Shown piece after piece: positions 38,842 through 53,585 of a stretch of DNA of 64,000 nt. The stretch is taken from NCBI GenBank assembly GCA_019448385.1, contig JAGTXO010000004.1:186001-250000 (forward strand), written 5' to 3'. This stretch comes from Diacronema lutheri (Eukaryota > Haptophyta > Pavlovophyceae > Pavlovales > Pavlovaceae). Numbering within the stretch: position 1 is the first letter of the stretch; each line of letters opens with the position of its first letter. A program made the translations under genes and the position numbers. The notes beneath the pieces were generated by a model, which saw only the letters and a program-made list of their open reading frames with translations, made no database searches and was not told the origin of the DNA.

Positions 38842-40303
38842 ATGGACAACGCCTCGCGCGCGGTGTGCGAGGCGACCGCGCGCGAGCCCGCCGTGCCGCC
38901 CAGTCGCTGTGCCGTTGCCGAAGATTCCGAGGGTACGAGCGGCGATGCGCCGCGGCTCGGCGCGCCGCCGCTGCCGCCGCCGCCGCCGCCGACTTTGACG
39001 ACCGGCGGCGGCGCAGCGCGAGCGCTGCCTGCGCCGAGCGTGGCCAAGCAGTGCAGCTGGGCGAACAAACGGTTGGTCGCGCGCGTGTTCCAAGCGTTCA
39101 CGGCTGCCGGCCTTGCCGACAATATCCTCGCCCGTCAGAAGGACCTCGCGCTCCTCGATCTGCACGCGACTCTCGCTAGCGACGACGAGCTCGCCGCGAT
39201 GCACGCGCTCGCGCCGTCCGTCGACACAATGAGGCGCTGGCTCAAGCTCGGCGAGGCGTTCTGGAATAAACGGCCAGTCAGGATGGTGCGCCGCGCGCAC
39301 GCTCCACCGCGCGCACGCCCCTCCTTCGCCCCCTCCAGCGCTACCGGCTGCGCCTCCACGCCGCGCCCTCTCCCCGCGCCCCGCGCGCCGCGCCGCCGCC
39401 GTGCCACGCGCCGCACAGGCGGCCAACGGCGAAATATGCGCAATCGGCCAGCGTGCGCTCGCCGGATGCTTGGAGCACGAGCGTGCGATCCTCTCTTTCT
39501 TCAACGTTTTCGCCACCAAGGCTTATCTGCGCCGGCGTGGCCCCGCCGCCGCGCGCAACGCGCTCCCGGTGCGCGCCGAGCTGCCGCCGCCGCTGCCGCC
39601 GCCGCTGCCGCCGCCGCTGCCGCCGCCGCTGCCGCCGCCGACGGCGCCACCACCGCCATGCACATCGCTCGCACCGGTCGCACGCGGCGTGCGCGTGGGC
39701 ATGCCGCCTGCTGCCGCCACCGCCGCCGATGCGCCAGCAGACTCGTCAGCCGATGCGCCAGCCGATGCGCCAGCCGATGTGCCAGCCGATGCGCCCGTCG
39801 ACGCCAGCTTGTTGGCACGCGGCAAGCGGCCGGCCGCGGCGGTCGCTGATAGTACCGCCAAGGCGGCGCGCACGGAGCCGTGCGGCGCGCGTCGCAGCGC
39901 GCTCGACCGCGGGCTCGCGGAGGTCCGCGCCGCGCTCCGGGCGAACGCGGCGGCCGAGGCCTCGCGCGAGCGAATTCTGCTCGAGATGGCGAAAGGCTGG
40001 CACACGGCTGTCTCGACGGCGCTCGAGCGCTGGGCGGCCGCGTCGGCGCGCGCGGACAAGCAGCTCGAGCTCGACGCCGCGCGCGCCGACCGGCGGCTCG
40101 AGCTTGAGGCGCAGGCTTTGCGGCTCGACGCCGCGAAGCTCGAGCACGCGCGCGAGGAGGCAGCGCGGCGACACGAGCTCGAGGCGAAGCGGCTCGACAT
40201 GGAGCGCGAAGCGAGACACCTGTGCGCGGACGTGCAACTTGCGACGGTTCAGGCGCTGCAGCGCCTCAGCACGCCGACGGCCACGCAGCGTGCTGACTGC
40301 TGA
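38842..40303 (+). CDS. coiled-coil protein of unknown function, 2 exons
   Basis: Exons 38842-39285 and 39419-40303 give about 442 residues (donor GTGCGC; an alternative donor at 39277 would shorten exon 1 by nine bases). The first part has a Pro-rich segment, then a compact helical region (CSWANKRLVARVFQAFTAAG, SVDTMRRWLKLGEAFWNKRP) that continues across the intron as NGEICAIGQRALAGCLEHER and SFFNVFATKAYLRRRG. This could be a small helical DNA- or protein-binding domain. A (PPPL)n tract at 39580-39645 and an ADAPADAP repeat (about 39735-39800) follow. The C-terminus is a strongly charged coiled coil (DKQLELDAARADRRLELEAQ), as seen after trihelix or MADF domains. I do not recognise the family. 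Confidence 0.55.
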
Positions 40304-40535
40304 GGCCTGGGGCGCCTCTTCGATGTTCAAGCTGACCCTCGGCCTCACCGGGTGAGCACGCGCTGCTCGCGCTTGGCTGATCATATGTATTTGGTACGCC
40401 GCTTGGCTGATCACACGTGTTCTGCCGCTAGGCAGTCCGCCGCCCCTACTCTGGAATGGCCGAGTGGGGGCTGTCTGGCCACCAGACGGACTGGACTCCA
40501 TTGCCCCGAAGTGCCAACGTTCGTTTTTCAGAACG
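40304..40535. other. spacer with 14-bp direct repeat
   Basis: A short intergenic region of 232 bp. CGCTTGGCTGATCA occurs twice (about 40371 and 40400), separated by an AT-richer segment. No gene is seen. Confidence 0.4.
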
Positions 40536-42398
40536 ATGCCGCTGTGCGCGCTCGGGCCCGACCGCGCCCCGCCTCCGGCCGGCCCGTCGGACGCACGGCC
40601 GTGCGTGCGGCGCGGCGGGGGCGTGGCGCGCGCGCATATCGACGTGCGCGTCTCGCCCGCCGTGCCGCCGCGGCCGCTGCCCGCGCGCCGCGCCGACGTT
40701 TGCGCGCGCGCCGCGCCGGTCGCGGCCGCGGCCGAGCGCGCACGTGCCGGCCGCGCCGACGTCGCGGGCCGACTCGACCGGCTGGACATCTACCGCGACT
40801 TTTGCGCGCGCGCGCCGCGCGCGCGTCCGTGGCGTGCCGGCGCCGACGGTGTGCCCGCACTCGCCGAGGCCGCGCACGCGCGCGCGCGCGCGCAGGCGGA
40901 GCGCGCGCTGGCGCCGCCGCCGTCGGCCGATGCGCAGCTGCGCACGTCCGAGCTGCTCGAGCGGCTGAGCGACGTCGCGCTCGCTGCCGCCGCAAGCGCG
41001 GCGAGCGCCGCCGCGCGCGCCGCCGTCGCCGACGCCGCCGCCGCCGCCGCCACCGCCGCGCGCCGCTCCACCTCGCCGCTGCCGCCGCTGCCGCCACCGC
41101 CGCCGCTGCCGCGCGCGCGCGTGCTGCGCGCCGCGCTCGCGCACTGGCGGCGGCGCGTACCTCCGCGCGCGCTGCGGCTTGGCGGCGAAGCAATCATGAC
41201 GGCGCGCCGCGCGCGCGCGCGCCGCGCCGCCGCACGCACGCCTGCCGCCGCCGCGCTCGCACGTCATAGCCTCTCGCGTTGGCGTGCGGTCGCCGTCGGC
41301 CGAGCGGCCGCACGCGCGCGCGTGCGCGCGCGCCGCGCGCGCAGCGCCGCGCTGCGCGCGTGGGCGCGGCGCGCGCACGGCTCGGCGCGCGGCGCGGCGC
41401 TCGCGCGCGCCGCGCTCGCACGATGGCGCACCCCGGCGCTTGGCGCCGCGTTGCGCGCGCTGCGCGCGGCCGGCGCGTGGCGTCCGGCTGCGCGCGCCGC
41501 GCTTGCGCGCTGGCGCGCGCCCGCGCTTGGCGCCGCGCTGCGCGCGCTACGCGCGACCAGCGTGGCGCGCGCTACCGCGCGCGCGGCAGCTCGCCGCTGG
41601 CGCACGCCCGCGCTTGGCGCCGCGCTGCGCGCGCTACGCGCGACCAGCGTGGCGCGCGCTACCGCGCGCGCGGCAGCTCGCCGCTGGCGCACGCCCGCGC
41701 TTGGCGCCGCGCTGCGCGCGCTTCGCGCGGCCGGTGTGGCGCGCGCGGCTGGGCGCGCCGCGCTCGCACGATGGCGCACCCCGGCGCTTGGCGCCGCGTT
41801 GCGCGCGCTGCGAGCGGCCGGCGCGTGGCGTCCGGCTGCGCGCGCCGCGCTTGCGCGCTGGCGCGCGCCCGCGCTTGGCGCCGCGCTGCGCGCGCTTCGC
41901 ACGCGCGCGGTCGCAAGCCGAGCCGCGCGCGCCGCGCTCGCGCGCTGGCGGCACGTTGGCATCACCCGAGCGCTGCACGCGTGGGCGTGCGCCGCGCGCG
42001 CGGCCACGCGCGCGGCGCGGCGCGTGCTTGCGCTCGCGAGCGGGCGCGCCGGCGCGCTGCGTGCGTGCCGGCGCGTCCTGTGGGCGTTTGCCGCGCACGC
42101 GTCAGCCATGCGCGACTGGCGCACGACGGACGCTGCGCCCACGCCCACCGCCGCCGCCGCACTGCGCGCCGCGTTCGGCTCGGCGGATGCGCTGGTTGCG
42201 CTGCGCGCGTGCCGCGTCGCGCGTGCGCCGACGGACGTGCCGCTCAATGCGCTCGTCGCTGCGTGCGCCGAGCGGCTCAAGCGCGCGCATGGCGGCGAGC
42301 ACCAGCGGCCCGCGCTCTGGCCCGACGGCGGCGGTCGCATGGACGGCGGCTGGGCGCGGCGCGCGGCGGCCGTTGCGCTCAGCCGCGCCGCGCACTGA
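40536..42398 (+). CDS. Sfi1-like W-repeat protein
   Basis: The protein has 620 residues. After an N-terminal disordered part and a helical region (DVAGRLDRLDIYRDFCARAP), the middle and C-terminal parts are built from alpha-helical repeats with a conserved Trp. ALAHWRRRV and LSRWRAVAVG come first, then seven closely similar 29-residue units with ALARWRTPALGAALRALR, and HAWACAARAATRAARR and FAAHASAMRDW follow. This A-x-x-x-W spacing is that of Sfi1 centrin-binding repeats at spindle poles and basal bodies, so a centrin-binding centriolar or flagellar-root role is inferred. Typical Sfi1 units are 23-33 residues, so 29 fits. The heavy Ala/Arg bias makes alternative explanations (low complexity) possible. 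The start was chosen at the first Met before low-complexity sequence. Confidence 0.6.
   Translation: MPLCALGPDRAPPPAGPSDARPCVRRGGGVARAHIDVRVSPAVPPRPLPARRADVCARAAPVAAAAERARAGRADVAGRLDRLDIYRDFCARAPRARPWRAGADGVPALAEAAHARARAQAERALAPPPSADAQLRTSELLERLSDVALAAAASAASAAARAAVADAAAAAATAARRSTSPLPPLPPPPPLPRARVLRAALAHWRRRVPPRALRLGGEAIMTARRARARRAAARTPAAAALARHSLSRWRAVAVGRAAARARVRARRARSAALRAWARRAHGSARGAALARAALARWRTPALGAALRALRAAGAWRPAARAALARWRAPALGAALRALRATSVARATARAAARRWRTPALGAALRALRATSVARATARAAARRWRTPALGAALRALRAAGVARAAGRAALARWRTPALGAALRALRAAGAWRPAARAALARWRAPALGAALRALRTRAVASRAARAALARWRHVGITRALHAWACAARAATRAARRVLALASGRAGALRACRRVLWAFAAHASAMRDWRTTDAAPTPTAAAALRAAFGSADALVALRACRVARAPTDVPLNALVAACAERLKRAHGGEHQRPALWPDGGGRMDGGWARRAAAVALSRAAH
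41413..41950 (+). repeat. 87-bp tandem coding repeat with 348-bp higher-order period
   Basis: At least six 87-bp units encode WR(T/A)PALGAALRALR-type repeats. Two adjacent units (about 41540-41700) are identical to the base. A two-unit block starting CGCTCGCACGATGGCGC at 41413 recurs at 41761, exactly 348 bp (four units) later. This indicates recent unequal exchange inside the gene. Confidence 0.8.
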
Positions 42399-42479
42399 GA
42401 TCTGTGTGTCTGTTTCTGAATCCTGAGCAGTTGTGGGGCTCGTCCCGAGGACGAGTGCACCGGGCAGCGCTCTCCGCTC

Positions 42480-45400
42480 TCAAGGCGTCGTCGGCGGCGC
42501 CTCTGTCCCGTCAGACTCCGTCGCGCGGCCGGGCGTCATGGGCGTGTCGGGCTCGGCGCGCTGCGCACTTGGCATTGCGAGGAAGCGGAGCAGGGGCTCG
42601 ACCCACACGTCGACGCGCGGCTGCTCTGCGAAGCACCGCGCGCACAGCCGGTTCAGATATTCGGCCAGCCGCACGCCCTTCTCCTGCGCGGCGAGGGGTG
42701 CGCGCAGCGCAGCGGCGGCGTGAGCGCGCGCGCCGGGGACGGCGCGCGCGCGGCGCGCCGCGCGGCGCGCGCCCATGCCTGCAAGTAGGACGGCTCGAAG
42801 CGGTTCCAAAAGTGGGTTGGCGGGAGCTGCGGCGGCGGTGGCACGCCGGCGGGCGCCACCGTCTGCAGCTGCGCGTGCATCGCCTGGAACTCGGAGAAGC
42901 GACGGTGGGCGATGAATGTGCTTCCGCCCGCGGCCATCGTGCGGCACACAAAGACCACGTATTGGCGACCCTTGCCATCGGCAAGCACCTTATACCCGTC
43001 GACCGACACGTGCGCGGGCACGCCGCCGAGCGCGAGCGCCTCGCGGCTGCGCGCGCGCTCCACGCCGCCGCCGCTGTCGTAGAGCGCGGCGCGCCCGCCG
43101 CCGCAGCCGTCGCCGCCGCCGCCGCCGCGCGGCTCCGCCGCCGCGCCGCCGCCCTCCGCCGTGCCCTCCGCCGCGCCGCCGCCGGTCGAGAAGCGGGCGA
43201 TGGCCGCCCAGTGCGCAGCCGCGCCCGCCACGCCGCCGCCGCCACCTCCGCCGCCAAGCGCCTCGGCTGCGCGCGAAAAGGCAAGCGCGCCCGCCGCGAC
43301 CGCGCACGAGCCGCCGCCTTCGACGCCGCCGCCCGCGAACGCGCCGGCGCCGCCGCCACCGCCGCCCATGCCCGGCTCTCGCGCAGGCGCCGCGCGCGGC
43401 AGCGCGGCGGTCGGCACGCGCCGGTGCGCGAGCGGCGCCCAGCGCTCAAAGTCGGCTGCCGTGTTGGCGCGGAGTAGGACGGTCAAACCTCGCCCGTCGG
43501 CGATGCGCACGGCGAGCACGTCCTCGACCATCTCGACGGCGCAGCCGCGCAGCGAGAGGGTGCGCACATCGGCGCGGCGCACCCACTCGGGCTCCTTGTC
43601 AAAGTAATCGAGGCAGCACCGCTCATCCGAGAGGCAGAACCAGCGGCTCGCCCAACTGACGGACACGAGGACGGAGCCCGGGTGGCCGCGCTTGCGCAAC
43701 CATCCAATCTTGCGCGCGCCAAAGAAGCGCGGCACGCACCCGCCCGAGCCGCCGTCGAGGGGCGCGCCGCTGCCCTCCTCCTCCGTGCGCGCGCGCGCGC
43801 CCTCCGCGCCACGCGCCGCGCGCGTCGCCTGCGCCGTCTTGCACGCCGAGAACCAATCATCCGCCTCGGCCGCGCTCGAGCACGCCATCTCGAAGGTGCG
43901 GTCACGCCCGTCACGGTCGAGCGCGTGCACGAGAAGCGACGAAACGGCTGGCGCGTACCCGCCGTACCCGCCGTACCCGAACGTGCCACCAGCCGACGCG
44001 CCAGCCGATGCGTCGGTGCCAACGGACACCTCCGCCCCGCGCAGGTCGATCGAGCCCTTATGCGAGACGGCGGCGAGGAGTGCAGGGTCAAAGAGGCGCA
44101 AGACGCCGCCCTGGCAGAGGGCGAGGTGGTCGGTCCAAAAGCCCGTCAAGTTGTCGTGCAGCAGCATCCGGCAGCACAGCTCGAGCGGCTGGCGCACGTC
44201 GAGCGATGGCGGCGGCGGCGGCAACAGCCGTGCCAGCGATGCGCCGTCGAGCGGCAACTCGCCAGCCGCGCCGTCCACGGGCGCGTCGGCGCCGGCGGCG
44301 GGCGCGTCGGCGGCGGGCACGGCGATCGAGCACGTCGCGTCGAGCGCGCGCGGCAGCCGGCCGCCGAGCGCGCGGTCGCGCGCTCGCTCCTCAAGCCACT
44401 CGCCGACGGGCGCGCAGATTTGGGCGAGGACAAAGAGGACGGTTTCAGAAGACGCCCAATAGGAGGAGTGGGCGGGAAGGGCGAAGAGCTTGTCAGAGAC
44501 GGAGGATGACTGCTCGGGCAACAGCCAATCGACGCGCCGCTCGAGCGGACGGCGGCGCACGCCGACTGCACCGACGAGAAGCTCGAGCAGCGCGGGCGAG
44601 GGCGCGGCCGCCTTGGGCAGCCGGGCGCGCTGCACGCGAGAGGCTGCGTCGGTTGGCCAGCCGCCGTCGGCGGGTGCGGCGCGCATCAGCGGCTCGATCC
44701 GTCGCGCCACCGGGTCGATCGCAAAGTAGAGCGACCAAAAGTGCGCGCAGCGCGGCTGCAGCGCATGGCGGTAAGCGTCGAAGCCGCGTAACGTCCCGAG
44801 TAACGTCCCGCCGCCATGCTGCACAGGCGCGGGAAGCGATGCGGGGAGCGCCGGCGGGGGCGGCGGCGGGAGCGGTGGCGCGGCGGCGGGCGCGGCAGAC
44901 ATGTCGCCACCGCCACCGCCGCCGTCAGCGTCGCCGCCGCCATCGCAAGGCGCGGCCGCGGGCGCAGCGGTGCCGCGCGGCGGCGACGCGCCCGCGGCGG
45001 GCGGCCCGCGCCGCGCGGGCGGTGCCGGCGCGGTCGCCGCCGCCGTTGTCGCCGGCGGCGGCGGCAGGCAGCCGCGCGAGATGAGGAAGGCGGCGATTGG
45101 CGAGCCGATTGCGAAGAAGTGATTCACTTCAAAAAGGAGGGGGGGCCGGCGGAGGGTGGGCGGCCGGTAGCCGCGGCCGGCGCCGTCGCCGCCGCCGAGA
45201 AGGTCGTACGCGATCATCGAGCCGAGCGAGTGGCCGATGATCGACACGCCGCCCGAAAAACGCGGGTGCTCGCGCATGAAGTCGGCGTAGCGCGCGTTGA
45301 GCTGCGCGCCCACCTCGTCGAGGATCATCTGCCCGTACGTGGGCTGCACGTAGTAGAGCACGTCCATCAGGTACTCGCCGGCGAACTGGCGCATGTACTC

Positions 45401-45889
45401 GCCGGCGAACTGGCGCACGTCCGACGCGCCGTTCGCCGGCATCGTCGTCAGCGCCGACCAGAGTGCGTCGAGGCCGTGCGCGCGCAGCCGCGAGTGCCAC
45501 TCGATCGCGCGCACCTCGACGTGCACGCCCAGCTGCGTAAAGTGGTCGTCGAGCAGCCGGCGGAGCGTGCGGCGGAACTCGAGGTTGCCGCCCGTGCGCA
45601 GCCCCGCCGTCCCGTCCCACGACGTGCACTTGTCCTCGTCAAAGTCGTCGTGCCGGCCGATCCCATGCACGATGAAGATGAGCTCGCGCACGGCCGGCGG
45701 GCGCGTCGGGTCGAACGGCTCGTCGTCGGACGCGGGCGGCGCGGCCGGCGGCGGCGGCGGTGGTGGCAGTGGCGGTGGCGGCAGCGCCGGCACCAGCGGC
45801 AGTGGCGACAGCGGCCTCGTGGCCGGCGCGACCCGCACGCTCACATGCCCGTCGTCCTCGACGCGCAGACATACGCCGGCCGTCGCCAT
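42480..45889 (-). CDS. DDHD phospholipase-like protein with two PH domains and a PX domain, 2 exons
   Basis: Exons 45889-42779 and 42683-42480 give 1104 residues. After a Pro-rich N-terminus comes an alpha/beta hydrolase: VRELIFIVHGIGRHDDFD, then VLYYVQPTYGQMILDEV and GVSIIGHSLGSMIAYDLLGG with the GxSxG nucleophile Ser. FFAIGSPIAAFLISRG follows, with DDHD hallmarks HFWSLYFAIDPVARRIEPLM, RRVDWLLPEQ and SSYWASSETVLFVL. Two PH-like domains come next (VLRLFDPALLAAVSH to EADDWFSACK, and KIGWLRKRGHPGSVLV to TAADFERWAPLAHRR). A PX domain then spans the intron (GRQYVVFVCRTMAAGG, FIAHRRFSEFQAMHAQL, and EPSYLQ joined to EKGVRLAEYLNRL). The 95-nt intron is GC-AG (CAG|GCATGG). Relatives with DDHD are phosphatidic-acid-preferring PLA1 enzymes; PH and PX would target phosphoinositide membranes. 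Confidence 0.8.
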
Positions 45890-45952
45890 CGCGGCCTGCC
45901 GCGGATGCGGTGAGATCGCGCCCGCGCGGGACGGCGTCCGCGGCAGGCCTCG
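45890..45952. promoter_or_regulatory. short divergent promoter region
   Basis: 63 bp separate the DDHD start (minus) from the polyprenol reductase start (plus). It contains an imperfect inverted repeat (CGGCCTGCCGCGGATGCGGT and GGACGGCGTCCGCGGCAGGCC-like arms). Confidence 0.35.
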
Positions 45953-46840
45953 ATGGCGCGCGCGCCGACGCTGGCGGCGGTGCTTCAGGCGTACTACGCG
46001 CTCGTTACGCTCGCCGCACTCGCGAGCACCCAGCTCCCATTCCTCGCCCGCTGGGCGCGCTTCGGCAAGCTCCATCATGCGGCCGCGCGCGAGCCGGCGG
46101 CGCACTGGCTCACCGCCGCGCTCGACGTGCGCGTGCCCAAGCGACGCTTCGTGCATTTTTACGTGCTCGGCTGCGCGACGTGCGCGGCGACAATCGCCGC
46201 CGTGCTGCGCGCCGGCGGCGCGTGCGCCTTGCTGCGCGGCGTGCCCGCCGCGCGCGCGCCGTCCGCGCCGGGCGCGGACAGCGCGCTCTGCCTCGCGATG
46301 CTCTGCGCGCACGTCGCGCGCCGGCTGTACGAATGCGTGCGCGTCGAGCGGCCGTCGGGCGAGATGCACGTGCTCGCCTATATTCTCGGCCTTTCCTACT
46401 ACGCGCTCCTCCCCGCCGCCGCCGTCGCCGAATGTGTCGAGCGGCCGCGCGCCGCCGGCGGCGGCGGCGCCAGCTGGATGGCGGCGCGCCGGCTTGGCGC
46501 ACTCGGCGTGTACGCGTGGGCGTCGGTGCACCAGCACCGCTGCCACCGAATCCTCGCGCAGCTGCGCGCGCCGCCGCCGCCCGGCGCGCGCGCCGCGCCG
46601 CGCTACCGCGTGCCGTACGGCGACTGGTTCGCGCACGCCTCATGCCCGCACTACTTGGCCGAGGCGCTCATCTACGCCGCGCTCGTGCTCGCCAAGCCGC
46701 GCGACGCGACGCTCGGCGCGCTAGTTGCGTGGGTGCTCGTGAGCCACGCCATCAATGCGCGCCGCGCGCACGCATGGTACCGCGCCACCTTTGGCCACTA
46801 CCCGCGCAGCCGCGCAGCGCTCGTTCCGGGCGTCTTCTAG
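45953..46840 (+). CDS. SRD5A3: polyprenol reductase (steroid 5-alpha reductase family)
   Basis: The protein has 295 residues and about six membrane helices. It has the SRD5A3/DFG10 landmarks: RVPKRRFVHFYVLGCATCAA, HVARRLYECVRVERPSG, and the C-terminal steroid-dehydrogenase block VPYGDWFAHASCPHYLAEAL, with the very end HAWYRATFGHYPRSRAALVP. The product reduces polyprenol to dolichol with NADPH in the ER membrane, needed for N-glycosylation. No intron. It converges with the DUF6816 gene (27 bp between stops) and diverges from the DDHD gene. The family call is firm because these C-terminal motifs distinguish SRD5A3 from true steroid reductases and from enoyl-CoA reductases. Confidence 0.9.
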   Translation: MARAPTLAAVLQAYYALVTLAALASTQLPFLARWARFGKLHHAAAREPAAHWLTAALDVRVPKRRFVHFYVLGCATCAATIAAVLRAGGACALLRGVPAARAPSAPGADSALCLAMLCAHVARRLYECVRVERPSGEMHVLAYILGLSYYALLPAAAVAECVERPRAAGGGGASWMAARRLGALGVYAWASVHQHRCHRILAQLRAPPPPGARAAPRYRVPYGDWFAHASCPHYLAEALIYAALVLAKPRDATLGALVAWVLVSHAINARRAHAWYRATFGHYPRSRAALVPGVF

Positions 46841-46867
46841 CGCTCGCGCGGGCCACCGCCCCGGGGC

Positions 46868-47704
46868 TCAAGTGCGGACGCGCGTGTACCGCAGCCGCGC
46901 CTTGACGACGAGTGCGGGCGACGCGCCGCGCAGGTCGGCGAAGCCCGTCTGCTGCGGGTCGAACCACGACATGCGCTCGAGCGCCTCAATTGCGTCGACC
47001 GCGCCGCGCTCGGCGGCCCAGCGGTAGCGCGCCTCGACGCGGCGCGCCAGGATGAGCGGCACGGCCGCGACGATCCCGTCCGAGCCCGCGTCCGCCACCC
47101 GCTCGTACTCCGACGTACCAAAGGTGCTCGCCGTCGGCGCCTCGGACGCACGGCGCGTCACCTTAAACTCGAGCAGCCGCGCGCCGTCGCGCAGCGTGAG
47201 CACGTTGGGATTGGATGCGGCCCACTCGGCGAGCGGCCGGTCAGGACCAGCCGCGCCGCGCGCGCGGCCCGCCGCCGCAAGAGCCTCCGCGTTGAACGCG
47301 CGGTCCGCGATCACGTGCCCGTCGCGCTCGACAAAGCGCGCTGCGTACCGCGCTGGCTCATTGCCCGAGATCCGCCTCGCCTCGTCGGCGACGGCGGCGA
47401 GGCCGGGCGCGCGCAGCGCGTCAGGCGCCTGCACGTCGTACACGCGCCGCTCCACCTCCCACCGGCCGCGGAACGGCGCCGGGTAGTAGAGATCGGGTGC
47501 GCCGTACCCTGGGATCGCAGCCGCGCCGCGCCGAATCACCTCGAGCCCGTCCGCCGCGCGCGCGAGTTGCGGCAGCAGCGGCGCGGCGGGTACGAGGCAC
47601 AGCGCGTGGCCGAGCACCGCTCGCCGGCGCAACGACTCGCCCGTGAGCCCCTGGATCTCCGAGAGGAGCAACATGAACGGCACGGCGAGCCGGGGGTACG
47701 CCAT
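46868..47704 (-). CDS. DUF6816-type plastid protein
   Basis: The protein has 278 residues. A Tat-like targeting region (ESLRRRAVLGHALCLVPAA, ending LARAADG) suggests import to a thylakoid lumen after a plastid transit peptide. The mature part contains IPGYGAPDLYYPAPFRGRWE, then RYAARFVERDGHVIADRAFN, SNPNVLTLRDGARLLEFKVT, and FGTSEYERVADA, which I recognise as the uncharacterised DUF6816 group of cyanobacteria and plastid-bearing eukaryotes. The start at 47704 puts the transit region at the N-terminus; the frame stays open for 39 codons more upstream. The function is not known. It is convergent with polyprenol reductase. Confidence 0.7.
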   Translation of the reverse strand: MAYPRLAVPFMLLLSEIQGLTGESLRRRAVLGHALCLVPAAPLLPQLARAADGLEVIRRGAAAIPGYGAPDLYYPAPFRGRWEVERRVYDVQAPDALRAPGLAAVADEARRISGNEPARYAARFVERDGHVIADRAFNAEALAAAGRARGAAGPDRPLAEWAASNPNVLTLRDGARLLEFKVTRRASEAPTASTFGTSEYERVADAGSDGIVAAVPLILARRVEARYRWAAERGAVDAIEALERMSWFDPQQTGFADLRGASPALVVKARLRYTRVRT

Positions 47705-47919
47705 CGCGTCTTTTGGCGCGCTTTTGGGATCAGTCCGAAATCCGTGGTCACGCCTCACCCACGCCCACAGGCCCCGTGCGGCGTGTTGCGAGGGGCCGGA
47801 CCAGCAGCCAATTCGCGCCACCCGGCCGCGGCTATGCGCCCTTAAGCCACGCCCCGCGCCCGCGGCGCTGCCTCGCCTGCTTCTTCAAGGTCGGACGCCA
47901 AATTGTGGCGCGTGACAGC

Positions 47920-52661
<4,742 letters not shown>

Positions 52662-53550
52662 ATGCTCGGCGTGGCGGGCGGCCTGCGCTGCGGGCGGCTA
52701 CCGTTGGTCGGGTTGATCGCCGGCTGCATGCCGCGACAGGATATGGGCGAGTGGTTCCGCCGGCAAGGCGCGATGCTCGTCACCTACTTTGCGCTCGGCT
52801 CGTTTGCGTACAGCTATTTTGAGGGCTGGAGCGCCGTCGACGCGTCCTACTTCATGATGGTCACGTCGACGACTGTCGGGTGCGCCGTATGAATGCCGCT
52901 CACGCGCACGCTACGCGCACGCGCGCGCGCGCGCCGCGCTGAGGCGTGCGCGCACGCGCGCGCGCGCGCCGCGCTGAGGCGTGCGCGCACGCGCGCGCGC
53001 ACGGGTGCGGCCGGGGCGCGCGCAGGTACGGTGACATGGCGCCCGAGACGGCATCGGGGCGGCTCTTCACGTGCGTGTATGCCCTTGTGGGCATCACGCT
53101 CGTGCTTGCCGCGATCGCGCCCTTTGTCGAGTGGGTGCTGCGCGTGCGCAGGGCGGTGGAGGGTGTCGTTAGCGCAGCGGCGTCGTGCTGCGTCGCGACG
53201 CCGCGCGAGGCGGAGAGCGAGGCGGAGGACTTGTCGGTGGACATCGTGCACTACAACCGGCGCATCAACTACCCTCTCCGATACCTGCGCGCGATGCTCG
53301 GTCCGCTGATGGTGCTTCTCCTCGGCGTGTGCCTCGCGCTCTTCTTGTTCGGGTGCGCCCCTGCCCTCCCCCCCCCCCCCCCCCCCCCCCTTCCCCCCCT
53401 TCCCCCCTCCCCTTCTCCTCGGCGTGTGCCTCGCGCTCTTCTTGTTCGGGTGCGCCCCTGCCCTTCCCCCCCTTCCCCCCCTCCCCTTCTCCTCGGCGTG
53501 TGCCTCGCGCTCTTCTTGTTCGGGTGCGCCCCTGCCCCCTTCCCCCCCTC

Positions 53551-53585
<35 letters not shown>

